Assembly: GCA_016713585.1 (NCBI GenBank)
Contig: JADJOV010000007.1
Location: forward strand, 1 to 64,000
DNA length: 64,000 nt
Direction of reading: 5' to 3'
Origin: Bdellovibrionales bacterium
GTDB lineage: Bacteria; Bdellovibrionota; Bdellovibrionia; Bdellovibrionales; Bdellovibrionaceae
Shown here: one piece after another, positions 17,675 to 26,633 of the stretch
How the letters are laid out: the number at the start of each line of letters is the position of its first letter
How positions within the stretch are numbered: the stretch's first letter is position 1
The notes under the pieces: generated by a model
Seen by the model: the letters and a program-made list of their open reading frames with translations, nothing else
What the model was told of the DNA's origin: nothing
Databases searched by the model: none
Position numbers and translations under genes: made by a program

Positions 17675-18763
17675 ATGGATCACATGAACCGAATTGATCG
17701 TTATATTTTAGGCCTATTTTGGACCTTTTTTTTGTCGGCGCTGATCGTTTTTGTCACCTTATTCTTGGCCATTGATGCGTTAAGTACTCTGGTTCAGTAT
17801 CAGGGGATCTCTACAGGGAGCATTGTTCGATACTATTTCCTGTTTGCGCCGGAAATTATTCAGAAGATGTTGCCGGTGGCCTGTCTTCTCGGAACTGTTT
17901 TAACTCTCTCGAGTCTCAATAAGGGGAATGAGCTGGTTGCTCTTTATGCGAGTGGGATGAGTTTATTGCGGATTTCAATTCCAATTTTGCTGAGTGTCTC
18001 AGCAATTTCAGCAGTATTTTTTTGGGGGGCTGATCGTTTAATGCCGACAATTACTCGAGAGAGGAATTTTGTATATTATAATGAAATCGAGAAAAAACCT
18101 GGAAAATACTCGGTGATCAAAACAAATCGAATTTGGTATCGATCCAAGAACGCAATTTTTAATATCAAAACCTTGAATCCACAAGAGTCTCGAGCTCAAG
18201 GCTTAACCATGTATTTTTTCAATGAGAATTGGGATCTAGTTCAAATGTTGACGGCTAAACGGGTCGACTTCGAAGGGAAGCAATGGAAACTTCTTGACGG
18301 AGCGGTGACTATTTTTAGTGCAGAAAGCAGCTTTCCCATGAGCAGTCAATTTCAGACCAAAACCCTAATGATGAGCGAGGACACTCAAGATCTCAAGAAT
18401 ACTGGGCAGACAAGTGAAGTTCTCAGTCAGAAGGAGCTTTCCGAATTTATCGATAAAAATAGAGAGGCCGGGCTTGAGACTATCCGCTATGAGGTCGATT
18501 ATCATGCGAAATTTGGATTTGCTTGCGCGGGTCTTGTGATGAGCCTTTTAGGAATTCCCTTCAGTGTCAGTCGAGGGCGATCCGCAGGGATGATGCTAAA
18601 TCTTGGGTTGTGTATCGGTCTAGGTGTTGGTTATTGGGTCTTGTACAGCTCGGCCCTGACGTTGGGCTCCCATGGGACGCTGCCCCCATTGGTTGCAGCC
18701 TGGGCGCCGAGTGTAATGATGGCCGGTGCGGCCCTGTTTTTGTTGAGGCGGCTGGGGTTTTAG
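17675..18763 (+). CDS. lptG: LPS export ABC transporter permease, LptF/LptG type
   Basis: 362 aa, six predicted membrane segments: three in the first ~115 residues, a large periplasmic beta-rich domain, and three at the C-terminus. This is the YjgP/YjgQ fold of the permeases that lift lipopolysaccharide into the Lpt bridge. 'RIDRYI', 'LPVACLLGTVLTLSSLNKGNELVALYASG' and the terminal 'LGIPFSV' are family marks. The start may be the fourth codon (ATG 17684). LptF is not in the window; LptG versus LptF is judged from the N-terminus and is uncertain. Confidence 0.85.
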   Translation: MDHMNRIDRYILGLFWTFFLSALIVFVTLFLAIDALSTLVQYQGISTGSIVRYYFLFAPEIIQKMLPVACLLGTVLTLSSLNKGNELVALYASGMSLLRISIPILLSVSAISAVFFWGADRLMPTITRERNFVYYNEIEKKPGKYSVIKTNRIWYRSKNAIFNIKTLNPQESRAQGLTMYFFNENWDLVQMLTAKRVDFEGKQWKLLDGAVTIFSAESSFPMSSQFQTKTLMMSEDTQDLKNTGQTSEVLSQKELSEFIDKNREAGLETIRYEVDYHAKFGFACAGLVMSLLGIPFSVSRGRSAGMMLNLGLCIGLGVGYWVLYSSALTLGSHGTLPPLVAAWAPSVMMAGAALFLLRRLGF

Positions 18764-18857
18764 TCGACCTCCAGGACATCTTCGCAAGGTTGGACTGGTT
18801 TTGTTGGGCGCTTCTGGTCCATAATTGTAGGGAGTGTTGTTTGCAAAGGGAGTTACG

Positions 18858-19793
18858 ATGCAGGGTTTACGGTTTGCTATTGTGGTGTTGGTTTCAATAT
18901 GGAGTCTTTTGGGGTCAGGGGAATTTGCGCGGGCGTCCGATCTTAAATTGAATTTTGTTAATTCAAATACCAAAGCGCCATATTTTCCAATCACGGAAAT
19001 GAAAGTTAGCCAAACCAAAATCGGCGGTAAGGTGGCGAGTCAAGTCAAGTTTGAATACACTGATAAAATTGGCGAAAAAAAAGAGGTCAAAATTCTATTA
19101 CACAAAAAGGGCTGGATTATCGAGACTTGCCCAAGTTTCAGTGGCAAGCGGACCCGCCACGATCGCGAGGCACGGGAACAGGTTCAAATTAAGGATCGGA
19201 TATGTGAAAAGGAGGCTATTAATTTTACACGGAGTTCGGGGTCACTTTTTCATAATATGACTGCTGCGTTTCCACCCGATGGATCTTCGGCTATTCATTT
19301 GACCTTTGAGGCGCCTGATCCGTCTGATAAGGAAAATGGAGGCCGGCCAAATTTGGTGATTTCAAGAGCGGGGCTTAAGATAGATGAAGACGGTCGAACA
19401 TTTGAGGTCTTTGAAAGAGATCCAACACTCAGGTTGCGTTTCAGTACGAAAGGTGGATTTCGCCCAAGTCAACTGTTACGGACGACCCGTGTGATGGAGC
19501 CGATCTCTGGAGACGCTGAAGTTACGACCAAAATGTTGAGGAGGTCGACAGTCAGAGACGATGGAGTCATAGACTGGACGAGTCGAACTGGTCAGCCAAT
19601 GAACAGTCTGAAAGTTGAGGATTCGAGTTATCCATCTTCAAAATGGCCAGTCAGAAAAGATGGCTCAATCGAACCACCTAAAGATTTGATTACTCCTGAA
19701 CATCCGAATTGGCAAAAAATGGATGCAAATGATCAGCGCGCGCTCCAGCCACCAGCTTCGAGTGCGCCTCCTGCGGCACCGCCGGCCCAGTAA
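18858..19793 (+). CDS. secreted protein of unknown function
   Basis: The ATG at 18858 has GGGAG at 5-nt spacing and begins a typical signal peptide (MQGLRFAIVVLVSIWSLLGS, cleaved near ARAS-D). A longer reading from 18834 lacks these. The mature domain is beta-rich and charged, with two Cys that could pair (ETCPSF and DRICEK). It ends in a Pro/Ala tail (PPASSAPPAAPPAQ), often a linker or wall-exposed segment. It follows lptG by about 95 bp on the same strand. No family recognised. Confidence 0.75.
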   Translation: MQGLRFAIVVLVSIWSLLGSGEFARASDLKLNFVNSNTKAPYFPITEMKVSQTKIGGKVASQVKFEYTDKIGEKKEVKILLHKKGWIIETCPSFSGKRTRHDREAREQVQIKDRICEKEAINFTRSSGSLFHNMTAAFPPDGSSAIHLTFEAPDPSDKENGGRPNLVISRAGLKIDEDGRTFEVFERDPTLRLRFSTKGGFRPSQLLRTTRVMEPISGDAEVTTKMLRRSTVRDDGVIDWTSRTGQPMNSLKVEDSSYPSSKWPVRKDGSIEPPKDLITPEHPNWQKMDANDQRALQPPASSAPPAAPPAQ

Positions 19794-19867
19794 CTGCCCA
19801 AAACAACAGCTGGAATTTCTAGCAATTGTGGGGTAGAGTCAGGGCCGTCAACCTTGAAGGGGCAGCT

Positions 19868-20542
19868 ATGGCTATTTTAGAAGTTCTAACTTTTCCGAAC
19901 CCAATTCTTCGGGAAGTTTCGGTTCTGGTCAAAAATTTTGATAGCAAGCTGAAGCAGCTCGCGGATGACATGATCGAGACGATGTATCACTCGAAGGGAA
20001 TTGGTTTGGCTGCATCCCAGGTTGGGGCGTTGAGTCGAGTTCTTGTGATTGATACGAGACCCCGAAATGATGGTGGGCAGCGCTATAAACCTGAAGATAT
20101 GACTGAGCTTGAAAAGGGCTTTGATCAGCCTTTAATTATAGTCAACCCGGTGATCGTTAAAGGTGAGGGGAAGACGACCTTTGATGAGGGGTGTTTGAGT
20201 GTTCCTGGGTATTTTGAAACCGTGGAAAGATACCTTTACATTGAGGTGAAAGCGCAGGATCTGAAGGGACGAGAGTTTCTTATCAAAACAGATGGCCTTC
20301 TTGCTATTTGCCTTCAGCATGAAATGGACCACTTAGAGGGAACTTTATTTATCGATCATTTGAGTTTCCTAAAGAGTCAGAAAATCAAAACCCAAATTAA
20401 AAAGCATGGGTATCCACCGAAAAAAGATTCCAAGGACGATGAAAACGAAAAAGATCAAGATAAAAAATCCAACTTAAGCAAACCGACTGACATAAATAAA
20501 GCTACTAAGTTAAACAAAACAAAAGAGAAGCTCGAAATTTGA
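19868..20542 (+). CDS. def: peptide deformylase with lysine-rich C-terminal extension
   Basis: All three metal-site motifs are present: GIGLAASQVG, EGCLSVPG and QHEMDHLEG, so the enzyme should remove the formyl group from new proteins. The chosen ATG at 19868 has AAGGGG five bases before it; the longer frame from 19826 does not. The catalytic domain ends near residue 170. The last ~55 residues (KKDSKDDENEKDQDKKSNLS...) are highly charged and not part of the usual domain. The stop overlaps the fmt start (TTGA), so the two genes are translationally coupled, as is common for def-fmt. Confidence 0.95.
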   Translation: MAILEVLTFPNPILREVSVLVKNFDSKLKQLADDMIETMYHSKGIGLAASQVGALSRVLVIDTRPRNDGGQRYKPEDMTELEKGFDQPLIIVNPVIVKGEGKTTFDEGCLSVPGYFETVERYLYIEVKAQDLKGREFLIKTDGLLAICLQHEMDHLEGTLFIDHLSFLKSQKIKTQIKKHGYPPKKDSKDDENEKDQDKKSNLSKPTDINKATKLNKTKEKLEI

Positions 20543-21531
20543 GTCGAATCAGAGTCTGTTTTCTAGGAACACCAGAATTTGCAGCGACAAGTCTGAGGGC
20601 TTTGCTGGCGGACGAGCATTTTGAAGTTGTTGGTGTGGTGACTCAGCCAGATCGTCCGTCGGGACGAAAATTACAGTTGACGCCATCGCCAGTGAAACAG
20701 TTAGCAATGGCTAATCAGCTTCGTGTCGTTACACCTGAATCACTTAAAGGCAATCCACTCATTTTTGCTGAAATCAAGAAATGGGGTGCTGAAATTGCTG
20801 TAGTGGTCGCCTATGGACAAATTCTCACTGAGGAGTTTTTACAGGCTTTCAAATTGGGCGCAGTAAATGTTCATGGCAGTCTATTGCCCTTATGGCGAGG
20901 GGCAGCTCCCATTCAACGGTCCCTTGAGGCCGGAGATCGGGTGACAGGGGTCAGCTTACAAAAGATGGTTAAGCGCTTAGATGCCGGCGATGTCATTGCC
21001 GAAAGAACGCTCGAGGTTTCAGAAAGTATGGATGCCCACGAGCTTTTTCAAAGACTTGCAATTCTTGGCGCTGATTTACTCCACGTTGAATTGATGGACT
21101 ATATCCGGGGGAATCTGGCCCCAAAGCCTCAGGATGAATCTTTAGTGACCTATGCAAAAAAAATAGAAAAAGCCGAGTCTCTTATAAATTGGAACCTGCC
21201 TGCAGAAAAAATACATAATAAAGTGAGAGCTTTTGCGATGGGTCCTGGCACCCACATTCAATTTCAAGGAAAAAAGCTTAAGATTTTAAAGACGAAAGTT
21301 TTTCGAAATGAAAGTGGGCAATTGCCACCATCAAAATTGCATGAGGCAAAATTAAATCCTGGGCAAATTCTTGCTGTTCATTATGAGGGTCAGGTTGTTC
21401 CAGATCGTCTTATCGTGCAATGCAATCCAGGGTTTTTGGAAATATTAGAGGTGCAACCAGAGTCCCGCAATCGGATGTCCAGCCAAGAATTTCTGAAGGG
21501 ACATCCTCTTCAACCAAAGGATTTACTGTGA
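20539..21531 (+). CDS. fmt: methionyl-tRNA formyltransferase
   Basis: 330 aa, usual length. The N-terminal formyl-transfer domain shows RVCFLGTPEFAATSLRAL, the HGSLLPLWRGAAPIQRSL motif with catalytic His and the GVSLQKM segment; the C-terminal OB-like domain binds tRNA. The start is a TTG that overlaps the def stop by 4 bp, and the stop overlaps the GTG start of rpe. The three genes form one operon. Fmt and Def are the two ends of the N-formylmethionine cycle. Confidence 0.94.
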   Translation: MSRIRVCFLGTPEFAATSLRALLADEHFEVVGVVTQPDRPSGRKLQLTPSPVKQLAMANQLRVVTPESLKGNPLIFAEIKKWGAEIAVVVAYGQILTEEFLQAFKLGAVNVHGSLLPLWRGAAPIQRSLEAGDRVTGVSLQKMVKRLDAGDVIAERTLEVSESMDAHELFQRLAILGADLLHVELMDYIRGNLAPKPQDESLVTYAKKIEKAESLINWNLPAEKIHNKVRAFAMGPGTHIQFQGKKLKILKTKVFRNESGQLPPSKLHEAKLNPGQILAVHYEGQVVPDRLIVQCNPGFLEILEVQPESRNRMSSQEFLKGHPLQPKDLL

Positions 21532-22199
21532 AAGAAGCAGGTTTGAAAAAGTCTCGAATAAGGCTGATTTCGCCATCAATTCTTTCAGCTGATTTTGCAA
21601 ATCTCCAGAGTGAAATACAGAAATTGACCACGGCCGGTGCCGATTGGATTCACGTCGATGTTATGGACGGGAATTTTGTTCCAAATATCTCCATCGGTCT
21701 GCCTGTGGTCGAAGCTCTCAAGCGTGTGACAGAACTTCCTTTGGATGTTCATTTGATGATTGAGCGGCCGGAAAGATACATTGAAGAATTTATGAAAGCT
21801 GGCAGTGCGTATTTGACGATTCATGTTGAGTCCACACATCAGGTTGAGTCTTGTTTGAAGCAGATTAGAAAGCTGGGAGGAAAGGCAGGCCTTTCTTTGA
21901 GGCCGCGAACCCCAGTCGAGACTTTGAAGCCCTATTTAGGAATGGTCGATTTGGTTTTAGTTATGACTGTCGAGCCTGGTTTTGGGGGACAGAGTTTTAT
22001 GCTGGATCAGGTTCAGAAACTTGATTGGCTAGATCGTGAGCGCGCGAGTCTCGGCCTCCAGTTTCTAATCGAAGTTGATGGTGGAATCAATGACAAGACC
22101 AAACGCGCGGTTGGATTAGCTGATGTACTAGTGGCTGGCAGTTATGTTTTTAAGAATGACCCAAAAGCCGCAATTCAGAGTTTAAAATCTTATGATTGA
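21528..22199 (+). CDS. rpe: ribulose-phosphate 3-epimerase
   Basis: The GTG at 21528 overlaps the fmt stop (GTGA) and has AAAGGA at good spacing. An upstream frame start inside fmt is not credible. The TIM-barrel signature is complete: ISPSILSADFANL, GADWIHVDVMDGNFVPNISIG, LDVHLMIE, VMTVEPGFGGQSFM and EVDGGIN. It interconverts ribulose-5- and xylulose-5-phosphate in the pentose phosphate pathway. The 3' end overlaps the next gene by 8 bp. Confidence 0.95.
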   Translation: MKEAGLKKSRIRLISPSILSADFANLQSEIQKLTTAGADWIHVDVMDGNFVPNISIGLPVVEALKRVTELPLDVHLMIERPERYIEEFMKAGSAYLTIHVESTHQVESCLKQIRKLGGKAGLSLRPRTPVETLKPYLGMVDLVLVMTVEPGFGGQSFMLDQVQKLDWLDRERASLGLQFLIEVDGGINDKTKRAVGLADVLVAGSYVFKNDPKAAIQSLKSYD

Positions 22200-22737
22200 A
22201 CTTCATCCCTTTGAAGCAGCTTGAGAGATCAGCCTCTCCGGGGAGGTTCTCTTTGAAAAGAACCATTTTAAGGTTTTTTTTCAAGTTGATCTTGGACTGA
22301 CTGAGATAGATCTCAAAGGACAGCCTTCCGAACGGACAGTCCTCCAAGGGACAGAGGTTCAAAGGCGAGACCAGCTCTGGGAAAAAACTTGTTTTGAGGT
22401 TTTTATCCGTCCAAAGAACAGCCGCGGATATTTTGAATTGAATTTTGGCTTTCACCCAGAGTGTGGTCCTGCCTGGGCCTGTTATGAGTTTACGAGCTAT
22501 CGACAGCCGACACCGCCGGTTCCCTCCACGGGATTTATTTTAAATAGTTTTACTTGGGACACAAAAGGATCTTTGGTCGTTGAATTAATCAACAGGACCC
22601 CACACCAGGAGTTCCATATTGGACTGACAGCCATTGTTGTTTTGAAAAGTGGCACGAAGGCGTATTTCGCGCTCACGCATGCTGGAGACAAGCCAGATTT
22701 CCATCTTTCGGAGTCATTTATTTTACAGAGGAAGTAA
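22192..22737 (+). pseudogene. DOMON-like domain protein, interrupted by in-frame TGA
   Basis: An ATG overlapping the end of rpe opens MIELHPFEAA, then a TGA at 22222-22224, then the same frame continues to 22737: EISLSGEVLFEKNHFKVFF...LWEKTCFEVFIRP...YFELNFGFHPECGPAWACYEF. The C-terminal part is the DOMON-like beta-sandwich family (marks LWEKTCFEVF, YFELNF, WACYEF). The TGA replaces a codon where Trp (TGG) would fit (AA-W-EIS). Position inside a compact operon argues that the gene is functional and the stop a one-base error. Confidence 0.7.
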
Positions 22738-22740
22738 TTT

Positions 22741-23943
22741 ATGTCATTTAAGTTTGGTCTCGAAGTTTTACTTCAGGACAAAAAAATGCTTGCAGGGCTA
22801 AAGAAACAAAGAGTTGGATTAATTTGTCACCCGGCGAGCGTCGATGAAAATCTTCACCACTCCCTTGATTTGCTCGTAAAAAAAATAAATCTCACTTCAG
22901 CTTTCGGTCCCCAGCATGGCGTGAAAGGTGAAAAACAAGACAATATGATCGAAAGCGAAACCTTTTTGCACCCAATCTATCGAATTCCCATTTATTCCCT
23001 TTATGGAGAAGTTCGTCGACCGACTCCAGAGATGCTGAATTCTACTGATGTTCTGATTTTTGATCTTCAGGATCTAGGCTGCCGAATTTACACGTTTGTA
23101 ACCACTTTGCTTTATGTCATGGAGGAATGTTCGAGGTTGAAAAAAGCACTGATTGTCCTTGATCGACCAAATCCAATTGGACGAAATATAGAAGGGTTTT
23201 CTTTGCGACCAGGCTGGGAGTCCTTTGTTGGGGCCGCAAAGCTTCCGATGCGTCACGGTTTGACGGTGGGCGAGTTGGCTTTATTTTTTAAGGACGAGTT
23301 TGGTTTAGAATTAAATCTCCAAATCATCAAAATGAAGAACTATCATCCAAACAAAAAAACAGGATATGGTTGGCCCACGGAGAGGGCCTGGGTCAATCCT
23401 TCGCCCAATGCACAGACTTTAAATATGGCACGAGCCTATCCTGGAACAGTTTTGATTGAAGGAACAACCCTCAGCGAAGGTCGGGGAACAACCCGGGCCC
23501 TGGAACAGGTCGGAGCAAGCGATCTAGATTTTTCAAAGATATTATCATTGATGCAGAAAAAATCTCCTCAGTGGCTCCGCGGGGCTGGAATCAGGGAGTG
23601 TTTTTTTGAGCCGACTTTTCATAAACATGAAAAGAAGCTATGTCATGGATTTCAGCTCCATACTGATTCTCACCAATATGTCCCGGAAAGATCTAAGCCC
23701 TTTCGAGTTATTGCTCTGATGCTCAAATGCATTCGAGAGCTTTATCCAGAATATCCAATTTATCGTGACTTTGCCTACGAGTACACAGTTGGGAAGCTTG
23801 CTTTTGATGTGATCAACGGAGGCCCAGACCTTAGAAACTGGATTGAAGATCAGAGCAAAAAAATATCTGACTTGGATGTGCTTCTCAAAAAGGATGAAAC
23901 GGCCTGGCTTAAGAAGAGAGCAAAGTATTTGTTGTATAGGTGA
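22741..23943 (+). CDS. namZ: exo-beta-N-acetylmuramidase-like protein (NamZ, DUF1343)
   Basis: 400 aa, typical length. Conserved blocks of DUF1343 are clear: RVGLICHPASVD, the FGPQHGVKGEKQDNM block, PIYSLYGE, DVLIFDLQDLGCRIYTFV, LDRPNPIGR, WVNPSPNAQTL and YPGTVLIEGTTLSEGRGTTR. Known members release N-acetylmuramic acid from peptidoglycan fragments. This one has no signal peptide, so it would act in the cytoplasm, perhaps in wall recycling or use of prey wall fragments. It follows the DOMON gene by 3 bp in the def-fmt-rpe operon. Confidence 0.9.
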   Translation: MSFKFGLEVLLQDKKMLAGLKKQRVGLICHPASVDENLHHSLDLLVKKINLTSAFGPQHGVKGEKQDNMIESETFLHPIYRIPIYSLYGEVRRPTPEMLNSTDVLIFDLQDLGCRIYTFVTTLLYVMEECSRLKKALIVLDRPNPIGRNIEGFSLRPGWESFVGAAKLPMRHGLTVGELALFFKDEFGLELNLQIIKMKNYHPNKKTGYGWPTERAWVNPSPNAQTLNMARAYPGTVLIEGTTLSEGRGTTRALEQVGASDLDFSKILSLMQKKSPQWLRGAGIRECFFEPTFHKHEKKLCHGFQLHTDSHQYVPERSKPFRVIALMLKCIRELYPEYPIYRDFAYEYTVGKLAFDVINGGPDLRNWIEDQSKKISDLDVLLKKDETAWLKKRAKYLLYR

Positions 23944-23975
23944 GCTGGGGGTCGAATCGATGATACAGCTGAGTT

Positions 23976-24215
23976 TTATTTTCCGCTAAGTGAACGACAG
24001 ATCTGAGCGACAAGGGCCAAATACTCAAACGTTATCTGGTTTGTTTCTTCGAGCTCCTTAAGTTTCAAAGCCATCTCTCTCTTATTTTTTTCCGCTTGCT
24101 CCCTTGTCGACGAATTGTTCTTTTTGTGAAAAATTAACCACAATTGAAGGCTCTTCGGAACGAAGTACTTTTTACAGTCGGATGTAGGATATTTGCAAAG
24201 GCAAGGGAAGAAGAT
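23976..24215 (-). pseudogene. startless open frame, C-terminal remnant with Cys pairs
   Basis: A minus-strand frame without stop for 79 codons (…CLCKYPTSDCKKYFVPKSLQ..., ending LVAQICRSLSGK) is bounded upstream by TAA at 24216-24218 and has no plausible start codon. The C-x-C...C pattern with a following helix looks like the end of a real DNA- or RNA-related protein, but I cannot name it. This fills most of the gap between namZ and the next gene. Confidence 0.3.
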
Positions 24216-24244
24216 TTAGGAAAGCTAGGTAAGTGTTGGATTTA

Positions 24245-24955
24245 TTAATCAGCCGCCTCGCCACAATAGCGGATGTGTACTGAATCCACCTTTTGTCCGT
24301 CAAAAATGAGTTTATTGGATTTACCGGATTTAAATTCTATCGGCCTTTTGTCAAGGAGGGCTTGGGTTTTGATGAAGAAAGGAAATCTAAAGAGAGTCTT
24401 TTTACCGGTTTTGTTTTCAACGGCTATGTTTTCACCGTCTGCTGTTTCTTCGTCTGCTTTTTCATCGTTCTTGATATTGCCTCGCTTGATAACACCTCCC
24501 TTGACAACAACATTTCTATCCTTATATTTATCCGTCTTTTTACCATCGAGGGATATCAAACCCTTCTCCATAACATAGAATTCGTGGAATTCCGCTACGC
24601 GGTCATGGCGGCCCTCATTTATATAATAAACTGGTTCTGGCAATTTATCGCTATTTCTGCCCCAGCAATGACCCATACAGTCCTGACCATTAGGATGCTG
24701 CCAAGGTACGTTTTCGAAGTTCTTGAAATCATAGACGAAAACATTATCTATTTTGGACCGCTCTCCATTTTCTATTGGCATATCGCTTTTGCGGTACCGA
24801 TGTAATGCTAAATCGTTGTAGACCACCACTTTGGCGCTGCCGGGACTTGTGACACAGAAATTGTCAAATCGAGCGTCTGCGAAAGCACTTGTTTGAAAGG
24901 ATATTGAAAGAATCGTCAAAGCTCTCGCAAGATTGATAGATATCTGGTAACTCAT
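24245..24955 (-). CDS. secreted protein of unknown function, 236 aa
   Basis: The ATG at 24955 has AAGGAG at 6-nt spacing; the frame stays open upstream to 25114 but that part is not protein-like. A signal peptide (about residues 1-27, cleavage after SAFA) is followed by a beta-rich, charged domain with four Cys (NFC, QDC, GHC, RYC) that could form two disulfides. A Lys/Glu-rich insert lies in the middle. No family recognised. Confidence 0.72.
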   Translation of the reverse strand: MSYQISINLARALTILSISFQTSAFADARFDNFCVTSPGSAKVVVYNDLALHRYRKSDMPIENGERSKIDNVFVYDFKNFENVPWQHPNGQDCMGHCWGRNSDKLPEPVYYINEGRHDRVAEFHEFYVMEKGLISLDGKKTDKYKDRNVVVKGGVIKRGNIKNDEKADEETADGENIAVENKTGKKTLFRFPFFIKTQALLDKRPIEFKSGKSNKLIFDGQKVDSVHIRYCGEAAD

Positions 24956-25202
24956 TTGATCTCCTTGCAGTGTAAGATGTGATACCCTGCCAAATAGGTT
25001 GTGGTTAATAGCCCGATGAAAGCACTCCGAAAAATGGATTAACATTCGAACGAGACAATAGATCATAACTCGCAAGTCCACAACTGACAGAAAATTGACA
25101 GGTAAATTCAGCAATTAATCTGACCTGCAGAATAAGCACAATACGATTATTCGGTCTTGGTACGTATCCACGACACCTGATGGTGTAGATTTTCCATTTT
25201 AG

Positions 25203-25594
25203 TCAGGCTATTTTCCTGGCTAAGGCCATTATTCTTTGAAGCCGCTGATTTCTCCAGGTCATAAACAGAGCTCCAGCATGGGTGCTCGTAAATCTCTGAT
25301 AGTCTTCCAAATAGCCAGAATAAGCCTTGTCAAATCTACCTTCGTCCTTGGCATTCTTAGCGGCTTCCATTTCATCGATCCTGGTATTAAAGCCCTCGAT
25401 CGCGTCATTCTGGAGATTTATCAAGGAGTCGGTTGAGTAGGGACGTCCTATCGGTGAATTGGCCGTGGAGGGATTGGATATTCATGGCCTTTGCCAAGCC
25501 TGAGAGATCATAGGCAATTCTCTGCGGGCTATTGTAACCTAAAGCCTTTTCAAGGCAGGGATCAAATATGGCTGGAGGGCAAATAGACGTTTAT
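25203..25594 (-). pseudogene. small protein of unknown function, frameshifted and startless
   Basis: Two frames join into one plausible protein: IFDPCLEKALGYNSPQRIAY...GQFTDRTSLLN, then after a shift near 25435, LINLQNDAIEGFNTRIDEME...RLQRIMALARKIA ending at 25203. The start is not visible, and a further lesion near 25590 may hide it. Helical, charged C-terminus. It lies downstream of the MotA-like gene on the same strand. Confidence 0.4.
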
Positions 25595-25611
25595 CTTCAA
25601 GATTCGTATTC

Positions 25612-26499
25612 CTATTTTTGAGAAGTAATGTCGTTTTGGGTTTGGTCCAGGAAGTCCAGATTAACCATAGCGACCGAGACTTCCTCGTCCGGCTCCTCAG
25701 CTTCTTGATTCTTGAAAATAAGGCTTCTGAGCATCATTTGGTCAGTGATGGGAAGTTCGCTAATCATGGCCTCAGAAACTGAGGCGACTGGGTATCCCTG
25801 TTTGATCATAATAATCCCATGAATTGCAAGCTCCCTCGAAAAGAGATCTTCCTGAGAAATCCGATCAGAATAATCGGCCAGAGGCAAAAATACAAAGTTA
25901 GCTAAGGCCATTCCCCAGAAAAATGAAATCAGCGATCCAGCAATCAGTGACCAGGAGAACCCTGAAGAAGTTCCTGTCACGTTCAGTTTGTAAAGTGCCT
26001 CAATCAGACCGCTCGTAGTTCCAAGGATACCAAGTCCAGGCGGGAACTTAGCCATGGCCAAGAGCATTTTATTTTCCTCCGCGTATTTTTTTTGAAACGA
26101 CGTTTTTCTGTTTTGAAGGATTAGACTGATTTCCTCGACGGAAAGACGTTCTTGGGAAAGTAGAACAGCAGCTTCCTTCAGAAAGATGTAATTGATTTGG
26201 AGGTGTTGTAAAAACATGCGGGAATTCACCTGATAAAAATGAGCAATGCGGATGATATCAACAACATTTTTGATATCATCCGTTCTTTTTTTTAGGAACA
26301 TTCCATAGACAAGAAAATCAAAAACCTCTTTGAGTCGAGAAAATGGAAAGGCCATCAGTGACAGGCCGACGGTCCTACCGAGGACCAAGATGAGGGCTTT
26401 TGGATCCAAAAACAAACTGGGATTGAGAGAGTTTTGAATCACTCCGAAAAAAATCACCGCGCCGACGAGGGCGGTTCCTAGCGCTGACGAAAAATTCAT
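25612..26499 (-). CDS. MotA/TolQ/ExbB-type proton channel subunit
   Basis: 295 aa with four membrane segments: two at the N-terminus, two around residues 155-215. A long cytoplasmic helix-rich loop lies between, the MotA arrangement. The conserved 'KFPPGLGILGTTSGLIEAL' sits at the third membrane segment, as in MotA/TolQ proteins that couple ion flow to motion or energy transfer. No MotB/ExbD-like partner is adjacent, so the partner is unknown. Confidence 0.85.
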   Translation of the reverse strand: MNFSSALGTALVGAVIFFGVIQNSLNPSLFLDPKALILVLGRTVGLSLMAFPFSRLKEVFDFLVYGMFLKKRTDDIKNVVDIIRIAHFYQVNSRMFLQHLQINYIFLKEAAVLLSQERLSVEEISLILQNRKTSFQKKYAEENKMLLAMAKFPPGLGILGTTSGLIEALYKLNVTGTSSGFSWSLIAGSLISFFWGMALANFVFLPLADYSDRISQEDLFSRELAIHGIIMIKQGYPVASVSEAMISELPITDQMMLRSLIFKNQEAEEPDEEVSVAMVNLDFLDQTQNDITSQK

Positions 26500-26633
26500 C
26501 CCAAGGTCTCCTAAAAAATGTATCGGAAAGAGTCAGTGAAGGCACAAGTCCAAGAAGCGAATCCCTCCTAGACTAGACCAAGACTAGACTCATACGGAGG
26601 TCTAGAATTTCCGAAGAGAAGCCCAGGTAAAAT